A stretch of 13,889 nucleotides of DNA, from NCBI GenBank assembly GCA_004151065.3, contig NWUY0303932910.1, positions 1 through 13,889 of the forward strand. The letters are read 5' to 3'. Source of the stretch: Larix sibirica (Eukaryota > Streptophyta > Pinopsida > Pinales > Pinaceae). A model generated the notes under the pieces. That model worked only from the letters and a program-made list of their open reading frames with translations. It did no database searches and was not told the DNA's origin. Position 1 is the stretch's first letter, and every line of letters begins with the position of its first letter. This document shows positions 8,760-13,889 of this stretch, one piece after another. The translations under genes were made by a program, and so were the position numbers.

Positions 8760-9245
8760 AACGACTTGGAAATATGGTCATGGGATCTATAAACTTGATC
8801 CATTGGCAATGGATCCGAAAACTTTCCTTCTGCTTACACTCATGAGAGTTCGATAGGTGAGGAATTATCATATCCAAAGATATCACTCCATAAAGAGGGT
8901 CTATATTGCAAAGGATTTAGATTCGATCCGCTATAAGTTCTGCAGTGTTTGGAACAAGATCTGTAGGTACCACCAGAGCAGATGAGGAAGTTTAATGATG
9001 AGGATGAGGAATGATAGAATTTTTTAGAGACTAGAGTTGGATTAGCTGTAGATCAGAAAAATCGTGAAGTGAAGACCGTAGGTTTGATTGGTAGTTTTCT
9101 ATATTTGGTGGAGTTGGTATCCGGTGGAGCTCCGGTGTAGAAATATCCACCACACAAAAAGAAAAATGTTATTAGTTCTTGAGGGGGGCATAACACTAGT
9201 TGTCAGGAAATATATTCTTGTAATGGATATTCTACCACGCCAACA
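8760..9245. other. region between two element relics, no gene recognised
   Basis: No frame longer than about 60 codons has recognisable content. The plus frame starting at 9088 has an unrecognised upstream part and only its last residues (YLKGTIDYY) belong to the copia relic that follows. This stretch may be eroded copia sequence or an insertion into it. Confidence 0.45.
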
Positions 9246-9249
9246 AATG

Positions 9250-9655
9250 TACCTAAAGGGAACCATTGATTATTATTGAATATACTAATTATTTGAATAT
9301 TGAGTTGACATATTATTTAGACTTTGATTGGGTAGGTAATCTAGATGATTGAAAGTCCTCTACTAAATTTGCATTCACCATAGGATCCAATATTGTGTCA
9401 TGGAGTAGTAAGAAACAACCAATTGTTTCACTATTCTTAACAAAAGATTAATACAAATTTATATTTCTTAGGTTCATTCTTAGAGATTGAGAGAAAAATA
9501 AAGACCTATATCAAATAAAGTGGATGACCAAAGTTCAATAAACTTGGCCAATAGTCCAATTTACCACACAAAGTCAAAACACATTGAAATCCAACGGTCA
9601 ATTTGAAAGAGAAAAGATACAATCAAATGAGATTGATTTTCATTATAAATGAAAA
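9250..9655 (+). pseudogene. Ty1/copia RNase H relic, multiply frameshifted
   Basis: This is the C-terminal RNase H part of a Ty1/copia polyprotein. Frame 1 gives YLKGTIDYY, then a stop at 9277-9279. Frame 2 (9278-9470) gives YLDFDWVGNLDD, a stop, KSSTKFAFTIGSNIVSW and SSKKQPIVSLFLTKD, matching the family's D.DWAGD.DDRKSTSG...SWSSKKQ..VA.S..E run. Frame 1 again (9523-9597) gives DDQSSINLANSPIYH and TKSKHIEI, matching CDN.SAI.LA.NP..H.RTKHI. Frame 2 (9599-9655) gives QFEREKIQSNEIDF, matching HF.REKV..GEI. The expected segment between the second and third parts is shortened. Several stops and at least three frame changes show it is long dead. No LTR was found. Confidence 0.82.
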
Positions 9656-11284
9656 GAAGTTTATGTACAAAATGGCTATAGTTGTAACGTAGAAAAATAT
9701 AGCTATAGTTATAAGGATAAGAGTAAGGTTTGTAGGTTTACAACGATAAGGTTGTGACAAGGTTAAAAGTGAGTCCTTAATCTGTTATCAATATCAATGG
9801 AAAAAATCCGCTCAAGTATGTAATAAATGGTTATGTGTTAATGCAATACATTAGATTATGTTTTTAGTCTTAAAAATTGTGCATGCCTTAGGCACTCTTC
9901 TTGTTTTTCCGTTTCTTTTTGTTTTTAGGAAAGCTTCTCCAATATCATAGAGAAATTTGAAAGAGTTGAAGAAGAGAAGTCAGCAAGATCTAATGAGATG
10001 ATATGGGGCTTACTTAGAAATGGCTTGAACAAAAGGATATCATGAAATTAGTGCCATTAAGTCTTTATGAAACTTCTTGATAATGTGGTGATGTTTTTTT
10101 TGACAAGGTGACATTATTGAATGTGGTTATAATCTAGGCTACCTTGGTGTTGTTTCTCAATGGTATGAACATGGTGATAATGGTTGTAATAAGGAATACC
10201 AACCTTTGAAGCTCCTGTACATGAGGATGATGATGAATCAAAATACATATTGATTCATATGTGAGTGCTTAGGAATGTTTGGAATAAGAAGTATTTTTAA
10301 TACATTTTGAGAATGGTGATAGTTCAAGAGAAATTTTTGGACTTATAAAGGGAATGTTTCCCCTACTTACAAGAGGAAATCGAAATAATCAATGTTCCAT
10401 GAAACAATTAGGTCTTGAGAAATAGTGATATCTCTTTGAAGTAATATTTATGTTGTTGAACAACAAATTTGTAATGCAAATATCACAAAAGAAACTAATA
10501 TTGAATACACATAGAAGTGCACAGGGGTAAGTTTTTGACTTTGATATAATAAATGGAGAAGATTTATTACTACTATAAGTGTTCATAGTCCTTGAGATTA
10601 AAATTATCTTATATTATCTTGTTAGGGACAAGGACACAATGTAGCTATTTGATTTCAAAGAAAGAAGTTGACTGAAAGAGCTCTCAAATTCGGAGAAAAA
10701 TATCTCTAAATAACTATTGAAATCCTCTACAAGTTATTGACTTGTGCAATGCTTTACTTATCATGTAGCCTCCAAGTTTAAATTACATACATGTCAAATC
10801 TATAGTTTTCATTTTAGTATTGGGATCTAACATCTCATGAACAACACTGTAAATTATAGGAAAAATATAATATCCTTTCAAATGATTCTTGAGTTAATAA
10901 GTAGTAGAAAGCCATGTTATATGGGTAATACCAATGGAATCTTTATTTAAGCATGTGTAGATCCATGTTATAACATACTTAGAATATGAATGAGGTGAGA
11001 ATAAATAGAGGTAGATCACATATACTTGGAGTAGGACATGAGTGAGAGCACAATTTTTTGATTAGGGTTATGGGTTTTTCTAAATCTTCCTTTGTTATTG
11101 CTCATTAATTTTATTTTTGCATTTTAATTCTATTTGTTATGAAATATGTATTGACAATATTAAGTTAGTTAGGTTAATTTTGTTATTATGTTGTATGTCA
11201 TGTAGTTTCATGATTAATCTCACTTTACAAAGTTATTATGTGCAAAGAATTAAGAGGAAGAAGAAGATTCACAAACAGGGTTGC
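9656..11284. other. AT-rich non-coding DNA, no gene recognised
   Basis: All frames are broken by frequent stops and no domain is readable. The start of this stretch lies where the 3' end and LTR of the copia relic would be expected, but no LTR terminus or second copy was found. The minus-strand frame at 10389-10586 has no recognisable content. Confidence 0.55.
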
Positions 11285-11560
11285 TAGGTGAAGTTGTTTC
11301 AAAATGTAAAATAAAATCAAATGAACTATTAAGACCATACTAGATCCAAATGAATTAAAGTGTGAAGATAATGCAATCCACAATGGAGTCCAAATACACC
11401 ATAGTAAAGTCAAAGGGGGTGGTAGGTGAAGTTGTTTCAAAATGTAAAATAAAATCAAATGAACTATTGAGCCCATACTAGATCCAAATGAATTAAAGTG
11501 TGAAGATAATGCAATCCACGATGGAGTCCAAATACACCATAGTAAAGTCAAAGGGGGTGA
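11285..11560. repeat. 138-bp tandem duplication, two copies
   Basis: aggtgaagttgtttcaaaat at 11286 recurs at 11424. Both units run to caaagggggtg and differ at only a few bases (for example attaagacc against attgagccc, cacaatgg against cacgatgg). The 126-residue minus-strand frame across it is an artefact of the repeat and has no recognisable domain. Confidence 0.95.
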
Positions 11561-11714
11561 AAGTATGTGAGCTAGAGAGAAAAAATATACCAATAATGAA
11601 AACAAATGTCATTGTGTGTGATTGTGTGATGTATAGCCTCCCATGTGGCCAAAATATTGTGATTTTTTAATTTCATAAGTACAACGATTATGAAAATCAG
11701 TAGCAAGGCCAAGT
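11561..11714. other. spacer between two tandem repeats, nothing recognised
   Basis: AT-rich sequence with no readable frame or motif. Confidence 0.5.
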
Positions 11715-12080
11715 GTTATAATAAAACATAAAATGAACCTTTCACTTAAAAATACCCGGCTTTCCTTTTAACACTCTATGGTATCTTTGTTGTTAATAAA
11801 GAAACCATGTTAACTAGTGTTGCAGACTATTTTCTTGTTTCATTGTTATAATAAAGCATAAAATGAACCTTTCACTTAAATAATGGGCTTTCCTTTTAAC
11901 ACTCTATGGTATCTTTGTATGTTAATAAAGAAACCATTGTTAACTAGTGTTGCCGACTATTCTTTTGTTTCATGGTTATCTTCCTATTCTCTTGTTTCAT
12001 GGTTATATTTTTCTTTGTATGTTAATAAAGAAATCATTGTTAACTAGTGTTCCAAACTATTCTCTTGTTTCATGGTTATC
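11715..12080. repeat. 130-bp tandem duplication with nested partial third copy
   Basis: gttataataaaacataaaat at 11715 recurs at 11845 (130-bp period), with small indels around cttaaaaatacccggc against cttaaataatgggc. The right end of the unit is repeated again: ctttgtatgttaataaagaa at 11913 recurs at 12013, and cttttgtttcatggttat near 11962 recurs about 27 bases later. This gives a mosaic of nested duplications. Confidence 0.9.
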
Positions 12081-12149
12081 TTCATAATTATGGACATGGA
12101 TATTCTAACTTAAGTGGAGTATTCCCTCATTAGTAATTCTTATTCTCAT

Positions 12150-12239
12150 TTATCTTTTAACTTGCTAACCATGATATAATTTTGCATACATTACTTATCT
12201 TTTAACTTGCTAACCATGATATAATTTTGCATACATTTT
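12150..12239. repeat. 45-bp tandem duplication, two copies
   Basis: tatcttttaacttgctaacc at 12151 recurs exactly at 12196, continuing through atgatataattttgcataca. Confidence 0.93.
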
Positions 12240-12320
12240 TGTTAGTAAACTATTATGTATGCTTGGGATGAACCATATACCAAATAAATGTATCTTAAAT
12301 GTTATGACACATGTGAAACT

Positions 12321-12493
12321 AAATAGTGTAACATAACAATTAGTTTGGTATTCTATTTGTCTCTTTCCAATTATGTGAGAGCTTGTACCATATTATAAGA
12401 ATGATTAAATAGTGTAACATAACAATTAGTTTGGTATTCATATTTGTCTCTTTCCAATTATGTGAGAGCTTGTACCGTATTATAAGAATGATT
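12321..12493. repeat. 86-bp tandem duplication, two copies
   Basis: aaatagtgtaacataacaat at 12321 recurs at 12407. The units differ by one inserted base (gtattcta against gtattcata) and one substitution (accatatt against accgtatt). Confidence 0.93.
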
Positions 12494-12899
12494 TTATAAT
12501 AGTTAAAGTGCCCAATACTAAACACCTATGTCGAAGACCCATCTCTAAAGAATTTAGTGTTTGCGACGTTGTAGTGATAAAGGAAAACCACCCACGTGCA
12601 CAACAAGTGAGGGCATTTTCTTTGTCTTCTTCGTGAGTAAGAATGAGTTGAAGAACCAATTATGTATCATGAGCGTCTCTATTTTAGGACTGTTTTTATT
12701 TCGTTGGACAAATTATTATCTTTGCGTGCTAGAGGGTTATAAGATAATCACTTCTGCATTAACTTTGCATTAGTTAATTTTGATTTAAAATATTTTTTAT
12801 ATTTTTTTTATTGTTGGTAAAGTAGTGGAACTTTCTTGACTAGCAAGTTTGCTTTTGAATAAGTTACTACGAATCAGGGGCATTTAAGTTGTCAAAATC
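12494..12899. other. non-coding stretch before the SINE
   Basis: No gene is supported. The plus frame at 12561-12773 has 70 codons and no recognisable domain. The last 60 bases may be the SINE 3' part (on the minus strand). Confidence 0.45.
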
Positions 12900-13035
12900 A
12901 TTCGGGGATCGTACCCGGCCTGGACCGCACCAACCCTTAACATGGTTGGATTTTTTGGTATCCGTGGGATTAGAACCAACAACCTTTCCGCTTAGGGGGC
13001 ATCTTAACCAAACCCCGCCACCAACTGTTCTACAT
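12900..13035 (-). mobile_element. tRNA-derived SINE, antisense
   Basis: On the minus strand, tagaacagttgg (plus 13021-13032) fits the RNA polymerase III A box TRGYNNARNNGG with one mismatch. ggttctaatcc (plus 12967-12977) fits the B box GGTTCGANTCC with one mismatch, 43 bases further on. This is the layout of an internal tRNA-type promoter. The plus-strand reading VGLEPTTFPL is the familiar false peptide read from the back of tRNA-like sequence. A non-tRNA body follows (catgttaagggttggtgcgg) up to about 12900. The 3' end and target duplications could not be fixed by eye. A plain tRNA gene is unlikely because the arms do not pair well. Confidence 0.7.
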
Positions 13036-13449
13036 CTCACGGATTGTTTGAAGTTAAAATGTTACATGCATCCAAAAATTTCTTTTGAGAATACAAAAAT
13101 ATAAATTATAATACTCAATAGTATGCAAATGTTTCTTAAACTTGCACCATATACTTAAAATATGGCTTCAAAAGTCTATTTGAATTTAAACTATTCTATG
13201 CTTCTTAAACTTTATTTTAAGAACGTAAGCGCATATTGATTATTGATTTGGCTCAAAATACATAGAGAAAAATATATAATATCAAATGGTGATTGTTCAT
13301 ATTTCAGCTCATTCCATATTCTTCATAGTTCATTAAGTTCTCACGTGTCATTTGCAATAATTTACTATTTTATTTTATAGTTTTATTATCTAATTGAATT
13401 CATGTTACTTATGCATGTTCATGCGAATATATCTGCATTGAACATGTAG
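13036..13449. other. AT-rich spacer, possibly intron of the following exon
   Basis: No coding signal is seen. If 13450-13701 is a real terminal exon, this stretch would be intron, ending in the acceptor-like tgaacatgtag at 13439-13449. Confidence 0.35.
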
Positions 13450-13701
13450 GATCCTGATTCAGGACTGATTTCATATGCACATGATATTCCACCAGTCGAA
13501 GAATGTTGCAAGCATCTAGTATGGGGGAATGGAGAGCCACTTTACCTTGCCAATTATAACAGGCTATCTTCCAACCACCATATTGGATTAATGGTACTTC
13601 ACCATCAACTAGATCTCTTTTATGACACTCCAGTTGTATGTTGTTGTTCAAAATGCAAAGGGTTAAAGGAGAACCCTCAGCCTGTCACACTATCTAATTA
13701 A
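13450..13701 (+). CDS. possible terminal exon of an unknown gene
   Basis: The plus frame is open for 83 codons from just after an acceptor-like TGTAG (13445-13449) to TAA at 13699-13701. The text is even in composition and unlike the AT-rich surroundings: DPDSGLISYAHDIPPVEECC, LVWGNGEPLYLANYNRLSS, LDLFYDTPVVCCCSKCKGL. The Cys cluster CCCSKC could be a metal site. There is no ATG near the start, so it would need an upstream exon. I do not recognise a family. The minus strand is also open over much of the same region (13409-13651), which weakens the case; the region could equally be an eroded element or neutral sequence. Confidence 0.3.
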   Translation, partial: DPDSGLISYAHDIPPVEECCKHLVWGNGEPLYLANYNRLSSNHHIGLMVLHHQLDLFYDTPVVCCCSKCKGLKENPQPVTLSN

Positions 13702-13853
13702 ATTAATGATCAACTACCTAATGTTGATGGTCTAATACATCTCACTGCGATTTAAAATCCAATGAGTATTATAGAAAATACACATAGGGACACTTCCATA
13801 TGCTCATTTTTTAAAAATTTGGAGGCCAAACAACTATGTTTCATCATAAGTCA
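13702..13853. other. AT-rich spacer before the edge SINE
   Basis: No gene or repeat recognised. Confidence 0.5.
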
Positions 13854-13889
13854 AACCTCGCTAGCTCATTCGGTTAAGGTGTGGGTCTC
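13854..13889 (+). mobile_element. head of a tRNA-derived SINE or tRNA-like gene, cut by the window edge
   Basis: tagctcattcgg at 13862-13873 matches the tRNA A box closely. The context cctcgctagctcattcggtt resembles the first third of a tRNA. The B box would lie beyond the window. Given the antisense SINE 0.8 kb upstream, a SINE is the likelier reading, but a true tRNA gene cannot be excluded. Confidence 0.5.

Noticed and set aside
11225-11605. 126-residue minus-strand frame with repeated hydrophobic segments
   Set aside because: It owes its length to the 138-bp duplication (46 codons) and has no recognisable domain.
12561-12773. 70-residue plus-strand frame
   Set aside because: No recognisable domain, no supporting context, and mostly hydrophobic AT-rich codons.
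13409-13651. 80-residue minus-strand frame opposite the possible exon
   Set aside because: It starts with TTG, not ATG, and has no recognised domain. It is kept in mind as a competing reading of the same region.
1-13889. CRISPR array, bacterial operon, phage or integron
   Set aside because: Repeats are only two copies without regular spacers. Spliced plant gene structure and plant retroelements exclude a prokaryotic reading.

Overview
This is nuclear DNA of a land plant, almost certainly a seed plant with a large, repeat-rich genome. The evidence is an R2R3-MYB gene with the classic plant three-exon layout and GT-AG introns, decayed plant LINE and Ty1/copia coding relics, and tRNA-derived SINE sequence, all in AT-rich DNA with low gene density. 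A gymnosperm is possible from the style of the RNase H relic and the low gene density, but that is only an impression.

Layout from left to right. Positions 1-110 hold a 56-bp tandem duplication. Positions 698-2071 on the minus strand hold the one recognisable host gene, an R2R3-MYB transcription factor of about 362 residues in three exons (1935-2071, 1654-1783, 698-1520). Its first exon is out of frame with the only plausible start codon by one base, so it is either a recent pseudogene or carries a sequence error. Upstream lie a TATA-like tract (2174-2186) and a perfect 12-bp-arm palindrome that pairs two MYB-core sites (2566-2592).

Positions 2815-4477 hold a dead plant LINE (L1 type). The end of its endonuclease domain lies inverted (minus strand) directly before the sense-oriented linker and reverse transcriptase. 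This is the expected product of 5' inversion (twin priming). The sense part carries a 1-base deletion and a nonsense codon, and stops just after the FADD motif. At that exact point sits a 24-base inverted copy of the element's own QGCPLSP-coding segment.

Positions 4502-7000 are AT-rich non-coding DNA with several two-copy tandem repeats. Positions 7010-8760 on the minus strand hold two coding relics: an RNase H-type domain with an internal in-frame 222-bp tandem duplication, and a second unrecognised frame with five internal stops. Positions 9250-9655 (plus strand) hold a frameshifted Ty1/copia RNase H relic. Positions 9656-12560 are non-coding, with four tandem duplications crowded between 11285 and 12493. 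Positions 12900-13035 hold an antisense tRNA-derived SINE. Positions 13450-13701 may be a coding exon of an unknown gene. The window ends in what looks like the head of another SINE.

No genes here work together as a pathway. The window is one regulatory gene surrounded by layers of dead mobile elements. The most distinctive features are structural: a rearranged LINE, a possibly self-copied 24-base junction filler, and about nine separate two-copy tandem duplications with periods from 33 to 222 bp. I did not find a convincing new multi-gene system.
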